From the NCBI RefSeq assembly GCF_003576645.1, contig NC_044919.1:30363093-30427092 (forward strand): a DNA stretch of 64,000 nt, read 5' to 3'. This DNA comes from Ipomoea triloba. Its lineage: Eukaryota > Streptophyta > Magnoliopsida > Solanales > Convolvulaceae. The notes beneath the pieces were generated by a model. The model made no database searches and was not told where the DNA came from. It was given only the letters and a program-made list of their open reading frames with translations. Positions 44,756 through 56,706 of this stretch are shown piece by piece. Positions within the stretch are counted from its first letter, which is position 1. Each line of letters begins with the position of its first letter. Position numbers and translations under genes: made by a program.

Positions 44756-45496
44756 GAGCAAATTGTCATTTTGGTCTACTGACTATAGGGGTTCTGTTAA
44801 TTGCAGTCCACGACTTTCAAAACTGTTAATTGCGTATCATGACTATTCAATTCTTATCAATTTTGATCACTCCGGCCAAATGTCGCCGGAAGTAAAAATA
44901 ATGAGGGTATTTTAGTCATTTCACATCTTTCTCTTCTTTTCCGCATCCTTCTCGTTACTGTACATCGCCATCGCCATGTTCTTCTCCAACGCCATGTTTT
45001 CTGATAAAAAATTTGGCATACTTAATTTGTTCTCGTTGCTGAACAAGATTAACAAAAATTGGTTCAGATTTAATTTTTTATCTGCCAAATTTCTTAGCTG
45101 GTAGATTTAATTTTCTATCAGAAACAGATAATACTATTTATTTTTTCTCCATCACCAAGTATAAATTCTTCTTCTCATTCCTGTACTATCTTAACCATGC
45201 ATGCAAATACATTTGGCAGATTTAATTTGTTCGAATTTTGATTAAAAAAACCTAGGTTTGCATCGCTTGGCCGAAGAATTGAAGAAGAAGAATTCGCCGG
45301 AGAAGAAGAAAAGAAATGTGAAATGACTAAAATACCCTCGCTATTTTAATTTTTAAAATTTTCCGGCGACATTTGGCCGGAGTGACCAAAATTGATAAAA
45401 ATTGAATAGTCATAGTATGCAATTAACAGTTTTGAAAGTCGTGAACTGCAATTAACAAGATCCCTATAGTCAGTGGACCAAAATGGCAATTTGCTC
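44756..45496. mobile_element. Group A foldback element inserted in a TA repeat
   Basis: Starts GAGCAAATTGTCATTTTGGT, ends CCAAAATGGCAATTTGCTC. The arms are long near-perfect inverted repeats (TGACTATAGG, GTCCACGACTTTCAAAACTG, CACTCCGGCCAAATGTCGCC on one side and their complements on the other). Both sides continue into TATATATATATT, so the target duplication cannot be sized. Confidence 0.85.
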
Positions 45497-45510
45497 TATA
45501 TATATATATT

Positions 45511-46055
45511 AATTAATTATTAGTTTCAATAAATTGACACGAGTAATTAAAAATTGATTAATGTTCAGGCGGATCATTTGTTGTCTGGGTGGGGTCCAGG
45601 ACATCTGTACTAAGAATTTGAGGATGTCGTAAGTCGTGTGTTGGGAGGGAGGCCGTTCTGTTCTTTTAACGTTATTCTCACTCTTTTAGGCGCGTGTCTC
45701 CGAAACTGCGACCCCCGGCGGAGCGATAAGTAAAATAGTAATCCATATTTAAAGTTTGAATGCATTCTGAGTTCTGACACGCACTCTAGATGGCCCCACT
45801 TAGATACATTTCAGTCAAACCCTTCTTCGTAAATACGATTTACTCCTTGCCCCCCCCCCCCCATAATTTATTGTTCTTTGGTTGTTTGTTTTTTGTTTGT
45901 TGTTCGTACAAATAATGGGATAAAAACAAGCAATGTAATACGGAATATTATATTTTGTTTAATTAAATTTAAAACCATTCAGAAACTTATTTGACATAAT
46001 TGCAATAGGTCAAACAATGATAGAATATCAATATAAATAAGCACACGTAAAGCTC
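45511..46055. other. Intergenic
   Basis: No gene. A C-homopolymer of about 14 bases lies at 45850-45863. A GC-richer stretch at 45590-45725 (GGCGCGTGTCTCCGAAACTG) is unexplained. Confidence 0.4.
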
Positions 46056-46058
46056 TAA

Positions 46059-46382
46059 GAGCATTCGTATTTCATAGTAGTAGTGGTTTTTTAGATTACA
46101 CATAGGAGAGGGGAATGAAAGAGAAGAAGGAAAAAATAAAAAATAAAAAACAAAACAAAAAGTTGACGCAAAAAAAAAAAATGTTAAGCCTTCAACGCGC
46201 TTATGTGGGCGTCTGATGTGCACAAAACGCGTACATGTTGGTCTCCCTTTTCTCCTCCTTGGAACTCAAAAAACCATTAACTTGCAAGAAAATAAAACAC
46301 ACTTCGTCTCCTTCTTCTCTCACCTCCACATCACATTATACCCCACAAAAAAATCACCAAAAATTCATTGATATTGATGCTC
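46059..46382. mobile_element. GAGCAT MITE (Tourist/Harbinger-like), copy 2
   Basis: Starts GAGCATTCGTATTTCATAG, ends ATTGATATTGATGCTC, flanked by TAA at 46056-46058 and 46383-46385. The GC-rich middle (CAACGCGCTTATGTGGGCGTC) parallels copy 1. Confidence 0.7.
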
Positions 46383-46385
46383 TAA

Positions 46386-47553
46386 ACAATCATGTGAGTA
46401 ATAATATAAAACATAAAAAATTATGAGCAATGATAAATCAAACCATATAAGCATCAATCCCTCTCGATTAAAGAGTCTTACGAGTTGTTACACTTATAGC
46501 GGTCAAAACATGCTAAGTGGGACTTGTATAACCAACTATAAATACATAGTTGGCTTCAATTCTTGAAGATTGCAAATATGGCATGCTTGGCGAGTCCCCC
46601 AAATGTTATATGAATCATTAGTAATGTTAATGTAATATCTCTATTAACAACACTTATTACACAAAAATCAATTAATAATTAATAAAGACAATATAAATTC
46701 GCACTTTTAGTTACTTAATTCAAACCGTGAAGTAAATATAGTCTTTTAAATTGTTTATAGTGTATAATTGTATATCATTAAATTCTTGGCACATTTTTAA
46801 TATTAGATTACACTTTGAACTTCAGAATTACTTTATGTGAACTTTATTGTGCCATAATTACAAAATATATATGAGGTTATATTATGGAATGTTATATTTT
46901 TTTGGTTTAAATGCATTTAAAATCATTCAGAAAGTTGTTTAATATAATTGGTAAGATTGATACTTATGTGGATTGACTTGTCATTAGTCATTGTTTTATG
47001 TGTTTTACATTTTATTACTCACGTTATTGCCTATAATTTACGTATGTTTTTCATATTGGTATTCTTAATGTTATTACACATATAGCAGTCAAAATAATAT
47101 TAACTTTCTCTTCATTCTATTGTTTCTGCAGTTAACTTTCTCTTCATTCTATTATACTTCTTCATTTTGTTTCTTTACATGAGTACAGCTTTCGAATTGG
47201 AATGCAGCCACCCCCCAAAACAAAAAAATTAAGGCCATGGATATTACCTGGATATACTTTGCTTTCCTTTAAAATGGATTTTGCAAGTGTTTCATGCTCT
47301 TGGTCGGCTGTTTCCTCTATGGAGAGGCTTCTGCAATCTCAATCTCTGCATATCTGCTTGTGATATGAGATGTATTTATATTGTTGATTTAGATGTAAAT
47401 TCTGATTTTGAATTTTAAATTCATCTGTAAGTAATTAATGTGAATCTTGTAAATTGTAAAAGTTATTTTGCATTTCAAATATTGTAGTTATTGGAAATTG
47501 TAAGCATGCTTTGTATGTTGCAGAAGATGCAGAAGATGTGAACACAATAAATG
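46386..47553. other. Intergenic, AT-rich
   Basis: No recognised gene. A short repeated TTAACTTTCTCTTCATTCTA pair lies at about 47100 and 47134. Confidence 0.45.
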
Positions 47554-47567
47554 CATTCATACCTTCT

Positions 47568-48235
47568 TTTTGTGAAGATAAACGTATCTATTCCATTAAT
47601 TCATAACACAAAACGTTTACATCAATGATCAATGAAATGGTAAACCATTCGTTACAGTCAGATATAGAAACAACTTTTCTAACTATGCTATAGAAAACTT
47701 GAATCGCAGACTGTTTCATAACTATGAAGCTATGTTCCTTCAGGAAGTTTAAAGCTTCTTCAAATATCTGGGTCTTCGTCATCATTCTTTTTTGCTCGCC
47801 CAGGATAAGATCAACACTTGTCAAAACCAAACTAAACGATTTATGCTAATGAAAATGAAAAGCTCGTGAAAGTAACGAGAGGAAAAATGCTCGTGAAACT
47901 AACGAGAGGAAAAACACAATAATAGAGAAAAAAAAAAAGTGGATAAAGTCAAAGTAGGGTTGGGAGTTCAAGACTACCAACACAAACCCAATACCTACCT
48001 ACTATAATTTTATTCAAAGGGATAGAAAATGGAAGAAGAAGATCTGTGGCGGTGGTCGGAGGCGGACGGAACTGCGACGGTGGTCGGGGCGGAAGAAGAG
48101 CGACAGCAAACATGGAAGGTGACCAAAACCGCCGGCTCAAAGCTCCATTAGAGCTCCGGCCGGAGGCCGGTGGTGAAAGCCGAAGTTGAGCAGCAGAGAA
48201 AGGTGTTTTGTTTTAGAGAGAAAAGGGAAGCAACA
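47568..48235 (-). pseudogene. Candidate retrocopy of an unidentified transcript
   Basis: The 668-bp segment is flanked by identical 14-bp repeats CATTCATACCTTCT (47554-47567 and 48236-48249). Read on the minus strand it starts with a leader-like TGTTGCTTCCCTTTTCTCTC, passes a GC-rich Pro/Arg-coding patch (FAVALLPPRPPSQFRPPP) and an open stretch MMTKTQIFEEALNFLKEHSF, and ends CTTCACAAAAA next to the target repeat. A 14-bp duplication plus a short A end fits LINE-driven retroposition. The parent transcript was not recognised, and the frames are too short to call a gene. Confidence 0.5.
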
Positions 48236-48249
48236 CATTCATACCTTCT

Positions 48250-48602
48250 AATCTTTTTTTACTGATAATTTTACAAATTTATCAAAACTACGTAGTTTTG
48301 ACTGGGCGGGAAAACGAAAATATTTTTATTTTCCAGAAATGCGTGGCTTTTATATATATATATAGATATAGATTACACTTTAAAATCTGATCTTACTTTA
48401 TGTGAATTTTATTGTGTCATAATTGTAAAATATTTATGGATTATAATACACGGTATTATATTTTATTTAATTGAATTTCAAACTATTTAGAAACTTTTTT
48501 TAACATAGTTAGTAAAATAATTTAATCGAAAGAGAATGATGCTTCTGTAGATTAGTTTTGTAATTACTTATGAGTTCTGTGCCGTCAACCTGGTCAGACC
48601 AA
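48250..48602. other. Intergenic
   Basis: AT-rich, short TA run at 48350-48362. No gene seen. Confidence 0.45.
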
Positions 48603-48611
48603 CGATAAAGG

Positions 48612-48815
48612 CAATAGTTATGCCATGGGCGCGGGTCCACCTTGCAAGGTGGACCCATTACAATTTCCATACAGAATGTTCCATTCCGTATGTAGATTGT
48701 GAACATTTAGTTGTGAACATTCAATATATAAATTATAAATATTCAATATGTAAATTGTATAATTTGGATCAGGGTTCACCTTACAAAGTGGACTAGGTCC
48801 ACATAATAATTTGCC
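48612..48815. mobile_element. Group B foldback element, copy 2 (short)
   Basis: 204 bp flanked by perfect 9-bp repeats CGATAAAGG (48603-48611 and 48816-48824). The left arm holds a perfect 24-bp palindrome centred on CCACCTTGCAAGGTGG (48633-48656). The right arm has CACCTTACAAAGTGG and ends ATAATAATTTGCC. The middle has repeated TGTAAATTGTGAACATT-like units. Confidence 0.85.
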
Positions 48816-48824
48816 CGATAAAGG

Positions 48825-51093
48825 TAGGGTTGGCTTAAATTCTCAAGGACTAAACAAATGGCAAGCTTGGCTGGCCCATTTGTTATATGAATCGTTAGTA
48901 ATGTTAATATATGAAGGTTTTTTCTTGCGCGAGGGGTGCAAATCAAATGCAAATTATGAAGGTTTTTATTGCTCTTCCTATCTTTTTGTTTCTTGTGCTT
49001 ATTATTATTATTTTTTTTTGCTAGAATAAATATTACTTTTGTGTAGTAATATTATAACAAAACGTCGAAAACCACATTATTTTCGTAGTAATATTATAAT
49101 AAAGCGTGTTCATATGAGAACCACTTCATATGTGAGAACTTGAACAGATCCAAATTGTCGACCTACAAGATTTGATGAATAAAAAATCAAGTAAAAAAAG
49201 AGCAGTATTCTAATGTTTTATATTTGTCTACAAATTTCCACACGAAACATGATTCTAATGGGAGAGTACTCATGAATTCAATATATAAACTCACGTTGAA
49301 CTCAATGAATGCGTTAGTGATTAACAGATATAATGAACATTATTGTTTGTAAAATGAATAATTAAAATAATAACTCATTAGAAACAATAACTTTTTATTT
49401 AATTAATAAACTTGGGTAAAAATAAAAAGAAATGATAACACTAGAATAGTATTAATAGGAAGTAAGACTCCCACTATATATTTGATTTTATTAATAGAAG
49501 GAATGAAATGAATAGAAGTTATGATCCAATTTATTTCACATGATATGAAATGAAAACTTATATATATATATATATATATAATAATACAATATAATTATTC
49601 ATTTAATTTTTAATATTTTTAAAAGTACATATATATGTTGAGTAATACTACATGCACTCTCATATTGTACTTCATTTTATACTCTCTATTTACATCTCAC
49701 TCTTTGATTCATTCAAAAAACATGTGGGCCACAATTTGTATTATTTTCTTTTCATCTCCCTCCAATAAAATCAACATGTGGTGAGAGTTTTACTACTTTG
49801 GAGTACATATATAATTTTCCATATATATTACTCCATAATTATTTACTATTTTTGTAACGATGAATAATTGATTTTGATAATTACTAAGGTTCAATGTTCA
49901 ATTTTCTTGAGAACTGTTTTGTTAACTTTTTTTCTTTTATTTATTTAAGTTGGTCAATGGTCATGTATGATTGTATGAATAACTTATACTGATTCATCTT
50001 GTTATAATTCATTAATAATTATAATTATTATAAGGTGAGTTTTACGCAAAATACGAATAAGACAAGTCAAAAGAGGGAGTTTGCAGGAGGATATGAAAAA
50101 AGTGAAAAGGATGGGTTATTATGGGCAGAAGAAGCGCCTGGGTAGGACAGTGGGAGAGTGTCTCGCCAAGTTAACATCTTGAAAGGATGGACGTAACATT
50201 TGTCTGCTACACTTAAACATTATTAAATCCCTCTGTCTCTGTCTCTTCCCTCAACCAATTTTTATTGGGCCTCTCAACTGTCAGCCACTTTTGTTTCCTT
50301 TGGGTTCTCCCCCTGCCATTCTTCTGCTCCAATTCAATGTCATCTATACATATATACTTCACTTGGGGCAAGTTGCAACCACTGATGTGATCAATTATTC
50401 TTGGGAGCATCGTTTTGCCAACAATAAAATAAGACGGTGTGAATGAAATCCCGATGCCTTTTCTAGTTTAAATCGTTGGAGAAAAATATTTGAAGAGGAT
50501 GAAATTGAAATTTTATGAAAAATAAATTGTCATAAAAATTAATTACATTGTTTAGTTCATTCTTTCCAACCAAACGTCCAGTAATTTGTTACTAAAATGA
50601 CAAATTTTGACCATATTAGTCTCGTAAACCAATTAAATTGTCAATCTAGTTATTGCAAACCCAATTCAGGTCCATGGGGCTTTGGTGACGCCATGGAAAT
50701 TGGAGGAAAAAAGTATACTCTTCGAGTGTGAATTACTCGTCAATACTGAATTCACGTGTTGTCTACGGAATAAAAAAGGTCGACGAGAAGCACGCAAAGA
50801 AGAAGCGTTGCTTTTGTGCTGCCTTTGTTTCAATCTTCTTTTGATGGGACCATTGTAAAAATATGTGTATATATAGGCAGCCTATTTTGGCTAGAAAGGA
50901 GAAAATTTTTGGTCTAACTTAAAAGGAGACACAACATAGGTAAAAAGGAAACTGTGACCAACTCCTTCCTCTTTTCTTGTCTGTTTATAGTTGTTTTTTA
51001 CTTCCTAACTGTTTGTTTGTTATGATTTTATGGAAAATATTAAATGTGTTAGAGGATATGTGTGAATGATAGTGTAAAAGGGCAGTTTGGGAA
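48825..51093. other. Intergenic, 2.3 kb, AT-rich
   Basis: TA tract at about 49559-49580. No credible gene; the minus-strand frame at 50213-50410 has no family signature. Confidence 0.45.
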
Positions 51094-51102
51094 TGCAACT
51101 TT

Positions 51103-51687
51103 GGCAAATTATGCTGTGGACCCAAGTCCACCTTGCAAGGTGAACCGGGGTCCAAAACTACGTCGTTTTTGTGTCTTTTTCTTCTTTTTTTTTTCTTTTT
51201 TTTTTTAAAAAAAAATTAGTAAACATATTGTTGAATATAGAGTTGTTCAAAAATGTGTGAATGTAGAGGTTTCAAAGTGTGAATGTAGAGTATAGAAATC
51301 ATGAATGTAGATTTATGATTCTGTGAATGTAGAGTTGCCTAGAAATGTGTGAATGTGGAGGTTTCAAATTGTGAATATGGAGTATAGAAATCGTGAATGT
51401 AGAGTTATGCATGTGTGAATTTGTAATAGAGTTAAGAAGTTCTAACAACTTGTAGCCCTGTAATGTGTGAATGTGGAGTTCTCAAGTTGTGAGTATGAAG
51501 TATAGGACCTGTGAATATAAAGTTTTGAATGTGTGAATGCATAACAGTGGTAATATAGTTACTAAACATATAATCCTGTAATGTGTGAATGTAGAGTATA
51601 ATGTATGTGAATATAGAGTATAGTGTATGTGAATGTAGATCCAGGTCCACCTTGCAAGGTGGACCTGGGTCCACGGCATAACAACCC
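51103..51687. mobile_element. Group B foldback element, copy 3 (longest)
   Basis: 585 bp flanked by perfect 9-bp repeats TGCAACTTT (51094-51102 and 51688-51696). It starts GGCAAATTATGCTGTGGACC; the right end inverted is GGGTTGTTATGCCGTGGACC. The right arm contains a perfect 28-bp palindrome (51641-51668) around CCACCTTGCAAGGTGG; the left arm has the imperfect equivalent. The interior is a degenerate tandem array of TGTGAATGTAGAGT-like units, more than ten copies. Confidence 0.9.
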
Positions 51688-51696
51688 TGCAACTTT

Positions 51697-52398
51697 GTTT
51701 ATAGTTCCAATACGGCCCATGCTACACTTTCTGGGCTTCAAGCTTAGTGGATCAGTCACTATGCACTTAAAGGCCCAATTACAGTATTGGGCTTAGCATA
51801 GGCTTTAAAAAAAAAATTAAAAAAATACATTGGCGTAGGCTTTTTCTTCAACGAAATTATGCCAAGTTGCGAACATTCCAAGCCACCCGTGAGCTGATAC
51901 TTTGATTCCGTAAGCTGTGGCGGCGATTAGGACATATTTGTCACGCAATCCGCGCGAATGACGGCGGAGATCAAACCGATTTTTTAGCTTCATCTCCGCC
52001 GTCTATTCTCAATCTTACAAATTACAATAATCTAATCGTGTCTTCTCCCGCACGTCCTCAACTGCGTCAAATATAATCTGGTACGGAGTGTGTTCGGTGC
52101 AGTACACACAACAACGTGCTCAAAAGTACTATCCACGAAAATAAATAAGAATTAACAAAATGTAATTGCAATTCAAACCTCACGCACAGACACCTCTCAC
52201 TTCGTGTCAAAAAATATAATTTTTTTTAACCAAAACCAACAAAATATTAATTTCCATCCATTATAAAGTCATTACAAATAAATAAAGGAATGTGTAGAAA
52301 TCACTCTATACAGTCATACACTCATATATAGAAAGGGTTTCCGAATAAATTTACAGACATCCCTATTCGCGGACCATTTAACAAAAAAAAATAGCCAC
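51697..52398. other. Intergenic with a perfect 12-bp hairpin
   Basis: GACGGCGGAGAT (51960-51971) and ATCTCCGCCGTC (51992-52003) are perfectly complementary with a 20-base loop. The surrounding 51890-52100 is GC-richer than the spacer. No frame of interest. Confidence 0.5.
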
Positions 52399-52401
52399 TA
52401 A

Positions 52402-52790
52402 AAGCATGCACAACAGTGTATAATATGGAGTTTATGTCAGTGTATAATTTGGGCAATGCAAAAGTGAACAGATGTGGAGGCTAAAATGAGATGAAATAAA
52501 ACTGCGAGTTTATGTCAGTAATTGCAGAGCAAATAAAAAAAAAAAAACAAAGCATGAAGTGCGCCCATTTGGCGCACTTCGCGCCCCAGCGAACACGTGG
52601 CGAGTCAGTTGGCGGCCACTCTAACTTTATATCACATTATCATTTTTTTTAATAAATTGTCAGAATTTAGTTTGTTTTTCTTTTTTCTTTTTCTCTTTTT
52701 TTTTTTCCATCCCAAACACATTTTTTCTTTTCTAATCACACTTACAAAACCCATCAAAAATCACGAAATAACCCATTGTTAAGGATGCTC
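52402..52790. mobile_element. GAGCAT MITE, copy 3
   Basis: Left end AAGCATGCACAACAGTG; right end inverted GAGCATCCTTAACAATGGG. Flanks TAA/TAC. The middle has a GC-rich inverted patch (GTGCGCCCATTTGGCGCACT) as in the sister copies. Confidence 0.65.
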
Positions 52791-53556
52791 TACCTAAAGT
52801 TGACCTAACAGATTTTTAATATCAAAGATAATGAGACAAAAGATGAAACATTCTTTGGACTCTTTAAATTTTGCACAATTTGCAAAGAGTCAGTTTCAAT
52901 TCATACTTTGGAGTAACTATTATTTTTTATCCAGCTCAAGACCTTTCAGATAGCCAATGCCTCTGTCTCTTTGGTGAATAACCACTATTGCAAGGTATGA
53001 TTTCCTAAAACTTCTGACTTCATCCCTTAGGCCTTCTCCAATTGTTAACATCTTTGCACAAATATTTAGGCTCCACCTAGGAGAGAAGGGAAAGCAAAAA
53101 AGGGGAAAAAAAAAAAAGGTCAGAACGCGCAGTGCAGACCAAAAGTCTTATTAATGGGCGCGCAGTAGTACGAGCACGCGCAACAAGCCTATTGCTCATT
53201 TTCCGATTGGGACCTACAATAGCCAACCAAAATTCGATCCTCCTGCAAAATACTCACATTTTCTCTCTCTCCCTCCTCTCATTTGCACATCACCATCTTT
53301 TTTTTAAAAAAAATGAGAACCCCTTGATGGGGATGACATTAGAAGCCATCCATAACCTACAATATTATGTGCTATATCCATCCTGTCATCAACAATCATC
53401 TTTATTATCCATCCTGAAAGTGGCATCTCATATCGTGTCACAAAGCTTGGATTTGTTGTTACATTTGTTTGTGAATCATGCCTCTCCCCACTTATTTGGG
53501 AAGTGAACTGCTCTTTTTGCAATGACTCAAAATAACACAATAACACAAATATTCTC
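52791..53556. other. Intergenic, probable further MITE
   Basis: GGCCTTCTCCAATTGTTAAC at 53031-53050 looks like a MITE left end and is followed by GC-rich GGGCGCGCAGTAGTACGAGC; the right end was not identified. No gene. Confidence 0.35.
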
Positions 53557-53695
53557 ACGGAGTTTATCTCAATGGTTAAAGGATCACCTTGAAAGTCTTG
53601 TTCCATCGGTAAAGTGGTGGTTCAATTCTCACTAAAGACATTGAGGGTCATTGGTTCCTCTAACAGTACCCTTAGACAGGGGAGCGTATGATTCT
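53557..53695 (+). mobile_element. SINE-like element
   Basis: GTTTATCTCAATGGTTAAAG (A-box-like) and GTGGTGGTTCAATTCTC (B-box-like) about 50 bases apart, followed by TTGGTTCCTCTAACAGTACC. tRNA-like promoter spacing without a full cloverleaf. Tentative. Confidence 0.45.
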
Positions 53696-55230
53696 CAAAA
53701 GTAAAGACCATTTTATATGGAGTTTGAATTGTATAATTTATATGCTCTATCGCACGAGGGGAGAGAGGTGCAAATCAAATCTCAAAAGATGGCACAAAGA
53801 AAAGAGGGTGTGAGTACACATAACTCAAACTAAACTACAACCTTTTTGTTTGTTTTTTGTTTTTTTTTTTTTTGCTTGTATTTTTTGACATTAATATTTT
53901 CGTAATATTACTTTCCTACACTCAAGATAGGGGTTTACCTAAATGCAAAATCCATGACAAATTCACTGCTAACACCTTTTGGTCCAACTCATTGTACACC
54001 GGTCTTTTTAATGTGATTTATCTCTCATTTGTTATTTGCCAGCTATTACACAATAAATGAATTTATTTAATGTACATTTTCACACAAATTTAATTCTTGT
54101 AAAAAAATTGGTTGAGCTCGCCACACATGGTATTTCTATTACATTTTACTTTTTATATATAATATACGAATTATTACACATAAATGAAATTTACGCAATA
54201 AAAAAGAAGGCAAAACACAATAACTAATATAGCAATTCGAAATAATCGAATATGAATTTCAAAAATATAAAAGTCAAACTTTACAATTAAACTTCAAGAA
54301 TAAAATTAAATGTTACGAACCCGATTATAATCCCATACAAATTAGTCACTAAATTTTATTAGGTGATAGTCCGTATAGAAAAATAATTCAACCAATGGCA
54401 CAGAGAGTGTAGAAACACTACCCCGTACGAGCGTCGTAGTTTCTCCTCCGCGTTTGGACAGCCAAAAATGCCCAAAATTGAGCTCAAGGATTTTGAGTGC
54501 ACACGTGGCGTCGGTTTACTGGATTTAAACAAAAATAAATAAAAATTAAACGAGTTGTCACTGGATAACAGTCTCACCTATATTACCTTCCTGCATTATT
54601 TTCATTTTTTTTTTTGGGGTAAGGGAGAGTATGTTGCTTCTTTCGCATATATGCTACGAGCCTAAGACGTATTCACAGTGGACTGTTTAAAACTTACTCT
54701 CAAGTTATTTCCTTCATTACCCCTATATAGATAAAGAATAACGAATATACCACATTTGTGAGTTGAAAGTTATAAATGAGATGTCATATTCCACTTTATC
54801 AGACCATGGAGTGCATATATGATGCGTAATTCTTTCACTTTAATCAGATATCTCGGATTTGAATCATGATAATGCAATTGTCTTAGAAGTCATAAAGATG
54901 TTATAGTCTTACCCGATATGAACATAAACACGAGGATGCACATTATTACTTTTAACTAGTGTGTATATATCTTAATTGAGAAAACATGTGGTTATAACAA
55001 TAAAATAATGAAATTTATTTTTCTTTTAAAATTTGACCACTATGAGTTTTTACTTTTAAAAACGATACTATAATATGTATAATTGTAGAAGTGGATTGAG
55101 ATTAATTGGATATAATAATAATAACTATAAAAATGGTCAATAGTGATAGACTGATAATATTGTTGAAAATCTAATTTGAGTAGTGCTGGTGTTGTACTAT
55201 AGTCTAGTCATATAAGATATAATTTTTTGA
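53696..55230. other. Intergenic, 1.5 kb
   Basis: AT-rich; no gene or recognisable element. Short frames lack signatures. Confidence 0.45.
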
Positions 55231-55239
55231 AAGCAAACT

Positions 55240-55850
55240 CAATGAGTTCATTAATTAAAGCAATGAAGAAATAGAGTCAAAGGGACATAGTCCAGTACAT
55301 AATGCTAGCCTGAGAAACGGTAGTTGCCGCAAGCTTATGAGCAATAGCATTTGCTAATCTAGGAACAAGGGAAATATGACAAAATAAAAACGAAGCAATA
55401 GCATTTCTACATGCATCCATAAACAAACCAACATACGAATAATGTGATGTCTGGACCCTACTCAAACCACTACAGAGCTGAGAGCACTCCGTGTGAACTT
55501 CGACCGACTCCACCCCCTATACTTAAGCCATGATAACACCTCATTGCATGCCACGGTCTCAGCCATAAGAAGAGAAAAGCAATCCCGAATAGGGAATAGG
55601 ACTGGCACATGCAGCTACGAACTCCCCTCCAGGCGCCAACAATATCGCTCCAAAAGTTGCTTTCAAGGTCGTCGAATCGTAGCTTGCGTCGAAGTAACAC
55701 GTTGGCCGAATGGGTTGTGAGCCGTGAGCAGCAGCAAACTGGAGCGTACAGCCGTGCTGTTGTGACACGTGTTGAGCGAGATTTGCAGCTCTCCAAGCTT
55801 GCAGGGTTGACGCAACAACTGCCATTGCATAATTTGATTTGAATACAAAA
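55240..55850 (-). pseudogene. LINE-type RNase H-like (RVT_3) pseudogene with frameshifts
   Basis: On the minus strand, blocks in three frames form one domain in order: CYFDASYDSTTLKATFGAIL, then MAETVACNEVLSWLKYRG, then VESVEVHTECSQLCSGLS, FMDACRNAIASFLFCHISLV and PRLANAIAHKLA. Frames change near 55565-55575 and in the run of C (G on the minus strand) at 55510-55515. The catalytic core residues are partly altered. Both this and 7485-7895 end near ATTAATTAA, suggesting one LINE family. Inactive. Confidence 0.75.
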
Positions 55851-56176
55851 TCATTTTTTTTTTGCCTAACTTATTTTAAAGTGTCTTCATTCTCTCGAAT
55901 TCTTCACATGAACTCTTGAAAAAAAAATATGTTTGTACATACTTAAAAGATACTATCTCCAAATATTAAATAACCGAGACATTAAATTATTATAAAATTG
56001 TTGAATCTTGTATAGAAAAATAAATCATTAATATGCCCATTGTTACATGTGACAAATTTGATAGTTAAATCTTAGTCTTAATGTTTAATGTATTTTCTAT
56101 TGGAGCATGCAAAATTTTATGTGCCAAGTTTGATAGTTAAATTATATTATCAATGTTGAATGTAAGTTTTATTATG

Positions 56177-56697
56177 GAGTTAATTCTAGCAATGGTCATC
56201 CGACTATGTTGATTTTTCAAAATTAGTCCACGACTTTTAATTTGGATAATTTAGGTCCATTTACTTTCAAATTCTTTCCAACGTTGGTCCTTTCGTCAAA
56301 TTTTGGTTAAGTTGAGGTTAAATGAATGGGTAAAATTATTCGTTCACCTGTTTAGTATATTATTATTCGCATTTCTCCTATTCTATACGTTGTATATATG
56401 AATATAATATTAGTCAAAGTCTCAATCGAAGCCATATAATCTCAGTCGAAGTCTCTTCACCTGAGATTATATTAATATATATAACGTATAGGACAGGAGA
56501 AATATGAGTAATAATACATTATACAGGTGAACGGACAATTTTACCCCTCTATTTGACCTCAACTTAACCAAAATTTGACGAAAGGACCAACATCGGAAAG
56601 AATTTGAAAGTCAAGGGACTTAAATTGTCCAAATTAAAAGTCGAGGACTAATTTTAGAAAGTCAACATAGTCGGAGGACCATCGCTGGAATTAACTC
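56177..56697. mobile_element. Group A foldback element (MULE-type)
   Basis: Starts GAGTTAATTCTAGCAATGGT, ends GCTGGAATTAACTC, with near-identical 9-bp flanks TTTTATTAT (56167-56175) and TTTTATTAC (56698-56706). Arms of over 200 bp pair (GACTATGTTGATTTTTCAAA, CCACGACTTTTAATTTGG). Confidence 0.85.
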
Positions 56698-56706
56698 TTT
56701 TATTAC

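Noticed and set aside
47588..47830. Independent small protein gene on the minus strand
   Set aside because: 80 residues without a recognised family, inside the 14-bp-flanked segment; more likely part of a retrocopy.
50213..50410. 65-residue minus-strand frame
   Set aside because: Charged and low in complexity, with no neighbours, splice structure or family signature.
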